Source: Cognataquiflexum nitidum
GTDB taxonomy: Bacteria; Bacteroidota; Bacteroidia; Cytophagales; Cyclobacteriaceae
NCBI RefSeq assembly: GCF_022538055.1
Contig: NZ_JAKZAM010000005.1
Coordinates: 62,001-126,000 of the forward strand
DNA: 64,000 nt
Direction: 5' to 3'
Shown: one piece after another, positions 43,845 through 53,241 of the stretch
How positions within the stretch are numbered: position 1 is the stretch's first letter
How the letters are laid out: the number at the start of each line of letters is the position of its first letter
Program-made: the position numbers and the translations under genes
Notes under the pieces: generated by a model
Database searches by the model: none
The model's input: only the letters and a program-made list of their open reading frames with translations
What the model was told of the DNA's origin: nothing

Positions 43845-44873
43845 ATGAGAAAACCTCAAACAACTATAATTGATTTAGCAAAAATTTTAAAAGTTTCTCC
43901 TTCAACTATTTCTAGGGCATTAAATGACAGCCCTTTGATAAGTTCTGAAAAGAAAAAACAAATTCTGGAACTAGCCAGAAGTATGAATTATTTACCCAAT
44001 CAACTTGCATTGAGTTTGTTTAATAAGCGGACTAAGATCCTTGGTGTGATTGTTCCCGAGATTACCAGTTATTATTTTTCTACAGCTATTAATGGTATTC
44101 AGGATATGGTCGCAGATTATGGATATAAGTTGATGATTAGCCAATCGAATGAATCTTATTCGGAAGAGGTTAGGCTACTTGAAGCGATGAATTTGGTAAG
44201 AGTTGATGGTTTTTTAATTTCTCCATCATCTAATACGACAGAATTTGACCATTTCAAAAAAGTAAAAGATTATGGAGTTCCAATGGTTATTTTTGATAGA
44301 GATTGTCAAGGGTTTGATGTTGATAAAGTTGTCGTGGACGATTATGCGGGAGCTTTTCAGGCAGTGGATTATCTTATAAAAACGGGTTGTAAAAGAATTG
44401 CCCATATTTCTGGACCTGAAAATCTTTCTACTGCCCGACATAGAAAAGAAGGATATATTGATGCGTTAAAAATTAATAAAATCAAAATATTAGAAGAATT
44501 AATCGTATTTGGTGAAAATTCAAGTTCTGAAACCGGCGTAGCCTGTATGATTAAATTATTGGCAAGTAAACAAATTCCCGATGCAGTTTTTACCTATAAT
44601 GACGCTGTAGCTATTGGCGCAATGCAGGTAATCAGAGAAAAAGGTTTACATATTCCGGGAGATATTTCATTGGTAGGCTTTGATGACGAACCTTATAGCG
44701 CATATTTTAATCCGGCCCTGACTTCTGTTTGGCAGCCCGTATATGATCTTGGGATGTTATCCGCAAAAATATTACTTAACCATTTAGAGTCAGATAAAGT
44801 AACTAATGGTTTTAGATTTGAGACATTAAAGCCTGAATTAGTCGTTAGAGAGACTTCAAAATCAATTTTTTAA
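43845..44873 (+). CDS. LacI-family regulator of the inositol regulon (proposed)
   Basis: A 342-residue LacI/GalR regulator when started at ATG 43845 (MRKPQTTIIDLAK). The alternative ATG at 43803 adds 14 untypical residues. The helix-turn-helix is TIIDLAKILKVSPSTISRAL, and the hinge YLPNQLALSLFNKRT precedes an effector domain (about 60-342). It differs from the uronate LacI in the recognition helix (PS against AS before TxSRAL). It lies 422 bp upstream of iolJ, with the palindrome GCAAACGTTTGC between them and a second copy upstream of susC. Inositol or a breakdown product is the likely inducer, by context. Confidence 0.85.
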   Translation: MRKPQTTIIDLAKILKVSPSTISRALNDSPLISSEKKKQILELARSMNYLPNQLALSLFNKRTKILGVIVPEITSYYFSTAINGIQDMVADYGYKLMISQSNESYSEEVRLLEAMNLVRVDGFLISPSSNTTEFDHFKKVKDYGVPMVIFDRDCQGFDVDKVVVDDYAGAFQAVDYLIKTGCKRIAHISGPENLSTARHRKEGYIDALKINKIKILEELIVFGENSSSETGVACMIKLLASKQIPDAVFTYNDAVAIGAMQVIREKGLHIPGDISLVGFDDEPYSAYFNPALTSVWQPVYDLGMLSAKILLNHLESDKVTNGFRFETLKPELVVRETSKSIF

Positions 44874-44978
44874 AAATGTAAATTAAAAGATAAGTTTGAT
44901 TTTTACCATTTTTATTGTTCAAATGAAGGAAAAAAATATACTTTTCTGATTTTTTTTGTTGCAGTTTTTTTACCTAAA

Positions 44979-44995
44979 TACGCAAACGTTTGCAT
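44979..44995. promoter_or_regulatory. LacI-type operator upstream of the iol operon
   Basis: TACGCAAACGTTTGCAT contains the perfect 12-bp palindrome GCAAACGTTTGC (44982-44993) with central CG. The same 17 bases occur at 55284-55300. A weaker half-site ACCCAAACGCTTT lies 20 bp downstream. Confidence 0.75.
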
Positions 44996-45294
44996 GTGGA
45001 TAAATACCCAAACGCTTTTTTTATTAATCAATTTGTCGTTAAGTTGAATGATATTATTTGATTAATCTCAAACATGCCGGTTTGTATAAATTGGATTTAT
45101 AAAGAGACAGCCAAAAAGGTTTTAACCAGAATGTCATCCTAGGGGCTCGAACCAAACCTTTCATGACAGTTCGGACTATCCCTTTTGTTTCAAGTAATAA
45201 GTTGTAAGTGATTCTTTGCGTTACTTGTTGCATGGTGGACTTATCTGAATTTAAATCCATCTCGAGACATACATTTCAAAAAATATTTTCCAAA
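44996..45294. other. Leader region of the iol operon
   Basis: About 300 bp between operator and iolJ. No supported gene; a stretch near 45130-45185 has short words also seen in intergenic DNA. A minus-strand frame here was rejected. Confidence 0.5.
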
Positions 45295-46260
45295 ATGAAG
45301 TTATCAACGAAGGTTTTATTCCAAGAATGTTATGGAAAGTATGCTTTACCGGCCGTTAACGTATTTACTTTAGAACAAGTGATGGCTGTTTTTCATGCAG
45401 CCGATAAAGAGGATTCACCTGTAATTATTCAAACCACTCCTGTTGCGAGGGATTATTCCCATCCCAAAGTTTTGTTGGAAATGATTGAGTCAGCAGGAAA
45501 AATTTACCCAAATGTAGTTTATGCAATTCATTTAGATCATGGCATAGAATCCCATATTTATGATGCATTGGAATCTGGAAAATATACCTCTGTGATGATT
45601 GATGCATCCCATGATGACTTCGAAACAAATATAAATAGGACTCATAAGGTCGTTTTAGCCGCACATCAAAAGGGAATACCGGTTGAGGCTGAATTGGGAG
45701 TCCTTTCGGGTGTAGAGGATGATGAAAAAGTAGAAGGCGATAAGGCAAGGTTTACCAATCCAAAGGAAGTGGTTGAATTTGTAAACAGCACAGGGTGTGA
45801 TAGTTTGGCTATTGCTGTAGGCACAAGTCACGGGGCCTACAAATTTACTGGGGATCAGGGAATCAATTTTGAGATTCTCGCAGAGATTCAAAAAAGGCTT
45901 CCTGGATTTCCTTTGGTACTTCATGGCGGCTCCTCGGTAAATCCTTTGGAGATAAATACAATCAACAAATTTGGAGGAGAATTGGAGACAGGGTGTAGAG
46001 GAGTTTCTGATTCCGAATTACAACGTGCTATAGCTTATGGAGTTTGCAAAGTTAATATAGCCACCGATTTGAGGGTATTGTGGACTAGAATTCATAGGTC
46101 ATTTTTTCATTTACAACCAAAAGAATTCGATCCTTTGATCCCCGGTAGGGAATATCAAAAGCAGGCTTCTGAAATGTTGTCTGAGAAATTTGAATTGCTC
46201 GGGGCAAGTCAGAAAGGAAAACAAATTAGGGAATTGATATATACTTCAGAGTACAATTAA
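45295..46260 (+). CDS. iolJ: Class II aldolase, IolJ-like
   Basis: Cleaves 2-deoxy-5-keto-D-gluconate 6-phosphate to dihydroxyacetone phosphate and malonate semialdehyde, the last sugar step of inositol breakdown. I start it at ATG 45295 (MKLSTKVLFQECYG), giving 321 residues; the longer frame from 45208 adds atypical sequence. Class II aldolase features are the zinc ligands in YAIHLDHG (about 79-86), SVMIDASHDDFETN, VEAELGVLSGVED with a catalytic Glu, and LHGGSS. Fructose-bisphosphate, tagatose and IolJ enzymes share these motifs; being first in the iol operon favours IolJ. Confidence 0.85.
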   Translation: MKLSTKVLFQECYGKYALPAVNVFTLEQVMAVFHAADKEDSPVIIQTTPVARDYSHPKVLLEMIESAGKIYPNVVYAIHLDHGIESHIYDALESGKYTSVMIDASHDDFETNINRTHKVVLAAHQKGIPVEAELGVLSGVEDDEKVEGDKARFTNPKEVVEFVNSTGCDSLAIAVGTSHGAYKFTGDQGINFEILAEIQKRLPGFPLVLHGGSSVNPLEINTINKFGGELETGCRGVSDSELQRAIAYGVCKVNIATDLRVLWTRIHRSFFHLQPKEFDPLIPGREYQKQASEMLSEKFELLGASQKGKQIRELIYTSEYN

Positions 46261-46269
46261 GGTAACATC

Positions 46270-47151
46270 ATGAAAATAGATCCAAAATGTAGATTGCTAT
46301 CGAAACCTCTTGAAAATGAGATTATTTACCAAAACATAAGCAAATCAGACGGAGGTTGGGAATTTCTAAACTTTCAGGCTAGAAAAATGAAGAATGGAGA
46401 TAAGTGGTCAGGATATACAGCTGAAAATGAATATGCAATCATACTACTTTCAGGAAATTTCACTGTCACTTCGGACAAAGGAAACTGGTCAACAATAAAT
46501 GGAAGAAAAAGTGTTTTTGAAGGGATTGCACATACCCTATACCTTCCTCGAAATACAAATTTTGAATTAGAAGCTGATTCAGATTTACTGGATATAGCTT
46601 ATGGTTGGTGTGAAACAGACAAGGATTTTCAAGCATTCATTAAAACTCCCGACCAAGTAGAAATTGAAATAAGAGGAGGCGATAATGCGACAAGGCAAAT
46701 AAACGATCTATTAGGACCAGGTTCAAAATGTCACAGGCTGGTTGTAGTGGAAGTTTATACTCCATCAGGCAACTGGAGTTCATTTCCTGCCCATAAGCAT
46801 GATGAAAGAAAAGTTGATACAGAGGGAAATCTTCTAGAGGCAAGACTGGAGGAAATTTACTTTTATAAATTCAACAAACCGCAAGGTTACGCTATTCAAC
46901 AGGTTTATACTTCGGACCGAACCCTAGACGAAATAGCCAGAGCAAGAAATAACGATGCTGTCCTTGTGCCCAAAGGATTTCACCCTGTTGCGGCTGCCCA
47001 TGGTTATGATGCTTATTATCTAAACTTTTTGACAGGAAGTGACCAGTCTTTAGCCAATACTCCTGATCCTGACCACGAATGGATATTTAATTCGTGGAAA
47101 GGAAAGGATGAAAGAATTCCAATGGTAACTGCTAAAATGAATTTGAAATGA
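46270..47151 (+). CDS. iolB: 5-deoxy-glucuronate isomerase
   Basis: Isomerises 5-deoxy-D-glucuronate to 2-deoxy-5-keto-D-gluconate in inositol catabolism. The 293-residue bicupin protein has the KduI/IolB layout. FPAHKHDERKVDTEGNLLEARLEEIYFY (about 176-203) holds two His and a Glu of the metal site, and KGFHPVAAAHGYDAYYLN carries another His. The KHDE motif separates it from KduI. It is 9 bp after iolJ and overlaps iolC by four bases. Confidence 0.93.
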   Translation: MKIDPKCRLLSKPLENEIIYQNISKSDGGWEFLNFQARKMKNGDKWSGYTAENEYAIILLSGNFTVTSDKGNWSTINGRKSVFEGIAHTLYLPRNTNFELEADSDLLDIAYGWCETDKDFQAFIKTPDQVEIEIRGGDNATRQINDLLGPGSKCHRLVVVEVYTPSGNWSSFPAHKHDERKVDTEGNLLEARLEEIYFYKFNKPQGYAIQQVYTSDRTLDEIARARNNDAVLVPKGFHPVAAAHGYDAYYLNFLTGSDQSLANTPDPDHEWIFNSWKGKDERIPMVTAKMNLK

Positions 47152-48161
47152 AAAATCCCATATATGATGTTTTAGCTATAGGTAGGTCTTCAATAGATCT
47201 ATATAGTCAACAAGTAGGTGCAGAGTTTATTGATATAAAAGGCTTTGATGCATTTGTAGGTGGTTCTCCATTGAATATTGCTACAGGTTGTAGCAGACTT
47301 GGTCTCAAAAGTGCCCTGTTTACAGGGGTTGGTGAAGATAAAGTAGGTGATTTTATTTTGAATTTCCTGAAAAATGAAAATGTCGAAACTTGTTTTATTC
47401 CGAGGATTCCAGGTTCAAGAAGCAGTGCTGTAATCCTTGGTATTCAGCCTCCGGATAAATTTCCCTTGGTGTATTATAGGGACAATTGTGCTGACAGCCA
47501 AATTACAATAGATCATGCCAACATGATTCCTTTTGAGGAATTTAGAATAGTACAGGTATCAGGAACGGCCCTAAATAAAGATCCAAGTAGGTCGACGACT
47601 ATTTTTTGCATTGAAAAATCCCATGCGCTGGATATTCCGGTGGTCTTGGACATAGATTTCCGAGCAGATCAGTGGCATGATTTCAGGGCTTTTGGGGTGA
47701 TCTTGAGATCGATAATCCCAAAAATTAAAATTGCCATAGCGACTGAAGAAGAAATATTAGCAGTTATGATTAAAGATCCTAGCCAGGTTAAAATAGAGTA
47801 TCAGCAGATCTCTGCTCCGATTATTTTAGGAGATATTGATACTGCAATTTCCGAAATTATGGCCCTTGGATTGGAAATTTTGTTGGTAAAAAGAGGGTCT
47901 AAAGGAGTAAGTATTTATGAAAAAAATGGAAATGTAACTGATGTCCCAGGTTTTCCTGTAGTTCCATTAAATGTCTTAGGTGCAGGTGATGCCTTTGCAT
48001 CGGGATTTATCTATGGGTTTTTGAAAAAGTGGTCTCTTTACAATTCATGCAGAATGGGAAATGCGAGTGGTGCCCAGGTGGTATTGCAGTCCGGTTGCGC
48101 AAACTTTATGCCCACCTTGTCTGAATCAGATCAATTTATTTCCTCTTTTGGCGGGTTTTAA
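47148..48161 (+). CDS. iolC: 5-dehydro-2-deoxygluconokinase
   Basis: Phosphorylates 2-deoxy-5-keto-D-gluconate, giving the substrate for IolJ. The 337-residue PfkB kinase opens DVLAIGRSSIDLYSQQVGAE and has FVGGSPLNIATGCSRLG (about 36-52), DLDFRADQWH-like Asp-rich lid (DIDFRADQW), and the C-terminal GAGDAFASGFIYG (about 275-287). Overlap with iolB (ATGA) shows translational coupling. The C-terminal IolJ-like domain present in some IolC proteins is absent; the aldolase is a separate gene here. Confidence 0.92.
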   Translation: MKNPIYDVLAIGRSSIDLYSQQVGAEFIDIKGFDAFVGGSPLNIATGCSRLGLKSALFTGVGEDKVGDFILNFLKNENVETCFIPRIPGSRSSAVILGIQPPDKFPLVYYRDNCADSQITIDHANMIPFEEFRIVQVSGTALNKDPSRSTTIFCIEKSHALDIPVVLDIDFRADQWHDFRAFGVILRSIIPKIKIAIATEEEILAVMIKDPSQVKIEYQQISAPIILGDIDTAISEIMALGLEILLVKRGSKGVSIYEKNGNVTDVPGFPVVPLNVLGAGDAFASGFIYGFLKKWSLYNSCRMGNASGAQVVLQSGCANFMPTLSESDQFISSFGGF

Positions 48162-48240
48162 TCACACCCAAAATAAAAGAGAATCTTTAAGGTGTCTTTT
48201 CAAAAAATTTTTGATCAAGAAGAATAAAATAATCAAAAAA

Positions 48241-50112
48241 ATGAATCGAGTCAAACTTTCAGTATCCCAGGCAATAATCAAATTTCTTTCTAATCAATAT
48301 GTGGAAAGAGACAAAATTGAACATCAGTTTTTTGCAGGCTGTTTTGGGATATTCGGTCATGGAAATGTCGGAGGAATTGGTCAGGCACTTCACCAATATC
48401 CTGAATTTAGATTTTTTCAGGCAAGAAATGAACAGGCTATGGTGCATTCGGCTGTGGCGTATACAAAAATGAAAAACAGATTGTCAACTATGGTCTGTAC
48501 CTCTTCCATAGGTCCGGGAGCAACCAACATGATAACGGGCGCAGCTCTGGCGACAATAAATAGGCTTCCTGTTCTTCTATTGCCCGGCGATATTTTTGCA
48601 ACGAGGAAAGTCGACCCTGTCCTCCAGCAATTAGAATCCACAAGTACCCAAGATATTTCTGTAAATGACTGTTTCAAACCGGTATCAAAATATTGGGACA
48701 GGATTAATAGACCTGAACAGTTGACAAGTTCCTTGATGGCTGCCATGAGAGTACTTACTTCACCTTCCGAAACAGGCACAGTGACATTATGCCTTCCCCA
48801 AGATGTTCAGGCAGAGGCGTTTGATTTTTCCAAAGATCTTTTTGAAAAAAGGATTTGGTACATTCCAAGGCCTGTTCCGGAACAGGAATTACTGTTGAGG
48901 GCAGCTTCGTCAATCCGAAAATCTAAGAAACCCCTCATAATTGCAGGAGGTGGAGTCCTTTACAGCGAGGCTTCAAAAGTTTTGGAAGAATTTGTCTCTC
49001 AAACAGGAATTCCTATTTGTGAAACTTTTGCTGGTAAGGGTTCTTTGCCTTATGACCATCCCTTGAATTTAGGAGCAGCTGGAGCTACTGGTACTGATGG
49101 TGCTAATATCATAAGTAGTGAAAGTGATTTGATAATTGGAATTGGTACCCGATATAGTGATTTTACAACAGCGTCAAAAACAGCTTTTCAGAATGAACAA
49201 GTGAGGTTTTTGAATATCAATGTATCCGAGTTTGATGCTTTTAAAAATGGAGCATTATCACTTATTGGAGACGCAAAAAGCACATTATTGGCCTTAAAGG
49301 CGATTTTGGGTGATTATACCACCGATCCTGAATTCCAAACTAGGATCAAATCATTAAATGAGTCTTGGGATAAAAAAGTCCAAGCTGCTTATTTCTATAA
49401 AGAAGATGAAGACAAATTACCTTGTCAATCAGAAATAATTGGTGCTGTCAATAATTTTTCAGGTCCAAAAGATGTGGTCTTATGTGCTGCAGGCAGTCTT
49501 CCCGGTGACCTACATAAGCTTTGGAGAACTAGAGATCCTAAAGGATTTCACCTTGAATACGGATATTCCTGTATGGGGTATGAGATTGCAGGTGGGTTAG
49601 GGGCAAAGATGGCTTCTCCCGATAGGGAAATTTATGTTATGATAGGAGATGGAAGTTATCTTATGATGTCAACGGAAATAGTTACATCAATCCAAGAAGG
49701 TTACAAGCTCACAATCATACTTATCAACAACAATGGTTTTGCTTCAATTGGAGGATTGTCCAAATCACTTGGTACAGAAGGATTTGGAACATCTTATCAA
49801 TATCGAAATCAAATTACTGGGCAACTCGACGGTGGATTTCTTCCTGTTGACCTTGCAGAAAATGCAAAAAGTCTGGGGGCAAAAGTTATCATAGCAAAAG
49901 GAATGAATGATTTCCAAAATGCTTTAAAAGAATCTAAAGAATACCCAATGACAACCGTAATTTATACAGAAACGCAGCCCGAAACAAAACTTGAGAGATA
50001 TGGGGATTCTTGGTGGGAGGTACCTGTCTCAGAGGTATCCCAAAAATCTGCCGTCCAAGAAGCTTTCAAAAAAATGGAAAAACAACAAAAAAAGCAAAGA
50101 CAGTTTATTTAA
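48241..50112 (+). CDS. iolD: 3D-(3,5/4)-trihydroxycyclohexane-1,2-dione hydrolase
   Basis: A thiamine-diphosphate enzyme that opens the ring of diketo-inositol. I start it at ATG 48241 (MNRVKLSVSQAI), giving 623 residues. The longer frame from 48061 overlaps iolC and is unlikely. The ThDP-activating Glu64 is in FFQARNEQAMVHSAVAY, and the cofactor-binding GDGSYLMMSTEI with downstream INNNGFASIGGL is at about 468-495. The C-terminus is basic and Gln-rich. It is the central and most specific enzyme of the operon, and confirms inositol rather than other sugar catabolism. Confidence 0.95.
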   Translation: MNRVKLSVSQAIIKFLSNQYVERDKIEHQFFAGCFGIFGHGNVGGIGQALHQYPEFRFFQARNEQAMVHSAVAYTKMKNRLSTMVCTSSIGPGATNMITGAALATINRLPVLLLPGDIFATRKVDPVLQQLESTSTQDISVNDCFKPVSKYWDRINRPEQLTSSLMAAMRVLTSPSETGTVTLCLPQDVQAEAFDFSKDLFEKRIWYIPRPVPEQELLLRAASSIRKSKKPLIIAGGGVLYSEASKVLEEFVSQTGIPICETFAGKGSLPYDHPLNLGAAGATGTDGANIISSESDLIIGIGTRYSDFTTASKTAFQNEQVRFLNINVSEFDAFKNGALSLIGDAKSTLLALKAILGDYTTDPEFQTRIKSLNESWDKKVQAAYFYKEDEDKLPCQSEIIGAVNNFSGPKDVVLCAAGSLPGDLHKLWRTRDPKGFHLEYGYSCMGYEIAGGLGAKMASPDREIYVMIGDGSYLMMSTEIVTSIQEGYKLTIILINNNGFASIGGLSKSLGTEGFGTSYQYRNQITGQLDGGFLPVDLAENAKSLGAKVIIAKGMNDFQNALKESKEYPMTTVIYTETQPETKLERYGDSWWEVPVSEVSQKSAVQEAFKKMEKQQKKQRQFI

Positions 50113-50163
50113 GCTTTAAATTCTTTTCAATCATTTTTCCCTGAACCGAATTAACCAAATCCA

Positions 50164-51747
50164 ATGACTTTAACTGTAGTCAGTTTTATTGCTTTCACAC
50201 TATTTGTGGCATTTTATTCTTGGTACAAAACCAGAAACCAAAATTTAAAAACCAGTGATGGCTATTTTTTAGGTGGAAAAAGTCTTACAGGGGTAGTTAT
50301 TGCAGGGTCCATGATAATGACCAATATATCTACAGATCACTTAGTTGGAATGAATGGTTCGTCTTATGTAAATGGTTTTATAATTGTAGCGTGGGAGGTG
50401 ACCTCCTCACTCGCATTGATTTTGGCCGCCGTATATTTTGTGCCTAGGTATTTAAAAATGGGGCTTTCAACCATTCCTGAATATTTGGAAAGGAGATTTG
50501 ATGCTACAATTAGATCTATGGTAGCATTTTTTCTTTTGGTTTCCTTTGCCATTACCCTTTTGCCCATTGTCCTTTACACAGGAGCAATAAATCTTGAAAG
50601 TTTATTTGATGTTGCTGCCACATTAGGTGTCAGTTATGATCAAGGTATTTGGATAACGGTAGTTACTGTGGGGATTTTGGGATCTATTTACGCGGTTTTG
50701 GGAGGCTTAAAAGCAGTTGCAATTTCCGATACTATAAATGGGTATGGTTTATTTATTGCCGGAGCCTTGGTTCCAGTCATGGCCTTGATTTTGATAGGGG
50801 ATGGTAATCCAGTACAAGGTTTTTTCAAGGTTTATAACCACCGCCCTGAAAAATTTAATGTCATTGGTAAAAGTGATTCGGTCCTTCCATTTGAAACTTT
50901 ATTTACAGGTTTGATAATTAACCAAATCTACTTTTGGTGTATGAATCAAACTATAATTCAACGAGCTTTAGGTGCCAAAAACCTCATTGAAGCTCAAAAA
51001 GGGTTATTGCTTACAGGAGTGTTAAAGCTAATCGTCCCATTTATTATTGTTCTTCCCGGGGTTATTGGATACTATTACTTTGGTGAGAGTCTTTTTGAAG
51101 AACAGGATCAGGTCTATCCGGCGCTTGTAAAAAAAGTCTTGCCAGTTGGCTTTACGGGTCTATTTGCTGCAATTGTATTAGGAGCTGTATTGAGTACATT
51201 CAATAGTGTACTGAATAGTGCCTCTACCATCTTCAGTCTCGACATCTACAAAAAAATAATAAATCCCCGCGTTTCAGATATCAATCTAGTCAGGGTTGGT
51301 AAGGCTTCAGCTTCAATTCTAGCAGTAAGTTCAATTTTAATTGCCCCCATGATTTCCAGAGCACCCGAGGGTGTTTTCCAGCTTTTACAAGAACTAAATG
51401 GTATATTTTTTATACCAATCGCTTCGATTATGCTAGCAGGATTTTTGACTAAGAATATTACAGCACTTTCAGCAAAAGTGGCATTGATTACAGGACTTGT
51501 ATTCTATATCACGACGGTATTTATACTCAAGGTTGATATCCATTTTGTTCATATCTGGGGAATAGAATTTTTGATCAATGTGGGGGTTATGTTCCTGATT
51601 TCTTATGCAAGGCCCCAAAGAATAGTAGATCGACCTATTTTAATGGTGACACCTGTGGATTTAAGGTCTTGGAAATTTACGCCTATTGTCTCTTTGTTTT
51701 TAGTACTGATTCCTGTTGGGATTTACATATTCTATAGTTTAAAATAA
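50164..51747 (+). CDS. Sodium:solute symporter (SSS family), likely inositol transporter
   Basis: A 527-residue membrane protein of the SLC5/SSS family, with about 13-14 helices. Features are YFLGGKSLTGVVIAGSMIMTN (about 32-52), GLSTIPEYLERRFDATIRSM, DTINGYGLFIAGALVP and FAAIVLGAVLSTFNSVLNSA. Bacterial relatives include sodium/glucose, sodium/galactose and sodium/myo-inositol carriers. Its place inside the iol operon between iolD and iolA makes inositol the best guess. It would bring across the inner membrane what the SusCD pair brings across the outer one. Confidence 0.88.
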   Translation: MTLTVVSFIAFTLFVAFYSWYKTRNQNLKTSDGYFLGGKSLTGVVIAGSMIMTNISTDHLVGMNGSSYVNGFIIVAWEVTSSLALILAAVYFVPRYLKMGLSTIPEYLERRFDATIRSMVAFFLLVSFAITLLPIVLYTGAINLESLFDVAATLGVSYDQGIWITVVTVGILGSIYAVLGGLKAVAISDTINGYGLFIAGALVPVMALILIGDGNPVQGFFKVYNHRPEKFNVIGKSDSVLPFETLFTGLIINQIYFWCMNQTIIQRALGAKNLIEAQKGLLLTGVLKLIVPFIIVLPGVIGYYYFGESLFEEQDQVYPALVKKVLPVGFTGLFAAIVLGAVLSTFNSVLNSASTIFSLDIYKKIINPRVSDINLVRVGKASASILAVSSILIAPMISRAPEGVFQLLQELNGIFFIPIASIMLAGFLTKNITALSAKVALITGLVFYITTVFILKVDIHFVHIWGIEFLINVGVMFLISYARPQRIVDRPILMVTPVDLRSWKFTPIVSLFLVLIPVGIYIFYSLK

Positions 51748-51761
51748 TAATTAATAAAAAA

Positions 51762-53237
51762 ATGGAACTTTTAAAAAATTACATTGATGGATCTTGGACT
51801 AGTAGCATTGAAGAAAATACAAAAGAAGTAATCAATCCTGCAAATCAACAGATTTTGGCAAGAGTGCCTTTTGGGAAGGGTACCTCTAAGGATCTCGAAA
51901 AAGCGGTTTTAGCGGCTCAGGTGGCATTTCATGATTGGAAGAATGTTCCCGTAATGCAAAGGGTACAGCCATTGTATAAACTCAAAACACTTTTGGAAGA
52001 AAATACAGATCAAATCGCCAGAATCATTACCATGGAATGCGGCAAAACATTTGCCGAGTCAAAAGGTGAACTGCAAAGGGCGATAGAAAATATCGAAACT
52101 GCATGCTCAACCCCGACATTAATACAAAGTGAATTTTCAGAAAATGTTGCTAGGGGTGTAGACGAATTTATGATAAGGCAGCCCCTGGGTGTGTGTTGTT
52201 GTATATCACCATTTAATTTTCCCGGAATGATTCCTTTTTGGTTTTTGCCCTACGCCATTGCCTGTGGAAACACATTTATCCTCAAACCATCTGAAAAAGT
52301 TCCCCTCACAATGATGAAATGTTTTGAGCTTTTGGATCAAATAGGTCTACCCAAAGGAGTGGTTAATTTGGTTCACGGAGGTAAGGAAACAGTGGATGCC
52401 ATGCTCGAACATCCTCTGGTCAAGGCAATCAGCTTTGTTGGGTCAACAGAGGTTGCTAGGTACATTTATCAGAAAGGTTCTGCTTATGGTAAGAGAGTAC
52501 AAGCTCAAGGAGGGGCAAAAAATCCAATATTAATATTACCTGACGCAGATCTTGATCTAAGTTCAAAAATTATTGCAGATAGCGTGTTTGGGTGTGCAGG
52601 TCAGCGCTGCCTAGCGGCATCCAATATAATTACTGTAGGAGATGAAAACGGATTGGTTAAAGATAGTATTTATCACGCTTCATTAACAAAAAAGACAGGT
52701 TATGGTCTTGATGAGGGAATTGAAATGGGGCCTGTTATTTCTAAGGAAAGCAAAAGCAGGATTGAACAGCTTATTCAAATAGGCGAAAGAGATGGGGCCA
52801 AAGTAATTTTAGACGGTAGGAATCATAAAGTGCCGGGATTTGAAAATGGTAATTTTTTGGCGCCAACTATATTAGAAGATCTCCCAATTAAGAGTGAATT
52901 GATGAAAACCGAAATTTTCGGACCTGTATTGACTTTGCTTACCCTGAAATCTTTGGATGATGCCATTGAGTTTATCAATTCAAATCATTATGGAAATATG
53001 GCATGCATATTCACCTCGAGTGGAGCAAGTGCCAGAAAATTCAGGAATGAAGTAAATTCAGGAAATGTAGGTATAAACATAGGGGTTGCAGCCCCCATGG
53101 CGCAATTTCCTTTTAGTGGATGGAATAATAGCTTTTTTGGAGATTTACATGCTCAGGGAAGGCATGGGATTGAATTTTATACCCAGACAAAAGTAGTAAT
53201 TGAAAGATGGCCTAAAGAGTGGTCTAGAAAATTTTAA
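51762..53237 (+). CDS. iolA: CoA-acylating methylmalonate/malonate-semialdehyde dehydrogenase
   Basis: Oxidises malonate semialdehyde to acetyl-CoA and CO2, the last step of inositol catabolism. The 491-residue aldehyde dehydrogenase has CCISPFNFPGMIPFWFLPYA (about 145-164, the MMSDH-specific stretch), FVGSTEVARYIY, and catalytic Cys near 280 in FGCAGQRCLAAS. LSEKM-type NAD contacts (FGPVLTL) follow. The position just before iolE with the other iol genes supports the name. The same enzyme family acts in valine breakdown. Confidence 0.94.
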   Translation: MELLKNYIDGSWTSSIEENTKEVINPANQQILARVPFGKGTSKDLEKAVLAAQVAFHDWKNVPVMQRVQPLYKLKTLLEENTDQIARIITMECGKTFAESKGELQRAIENIETACSTPTLIQSEFSENVARGVDEFMIRQPLGVCCCISPFNFPGMIPFWFLPYAIACGNTFILKPSEKVPLTMMKCFELLDQIGLPKGVVNLVHGGKETVDAMLEHPLVKAISFVGSTEVARYIYQKGSAYGKRVQAQGGAKNPILILPDADLDLSSKIIADSVFGCAGQRCLAASNIITVGDENGLVKDSIYHASLTKKTGYGLDEGIEMGPVISKESKSRIEQLIQIGERDGAKVILDGRNHKVPGFENGNFLAPTILEDLPIKSELMKTEIFGPVLTLLTLKSLDDAIEFINSNHYGNMACIFTSSGASARKFRNEVNSGNVGINIGVAAPMAQFPFSGWNNSFFGDLHAQGRHGIEFYTQTKVVIERWPKEWSRKF

Positions 53238-53241
53238 CAGT

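Noticed and set aside
45054-45260. Minus-strand 68-codon frame in the iol leader, with a T-loop-like GGTTCGAG in it
   Set aside because: No protein similarity seen. The tRNA idea fails because bases around the loop do not form a 5-bp T stem and no acceptor stem follows.
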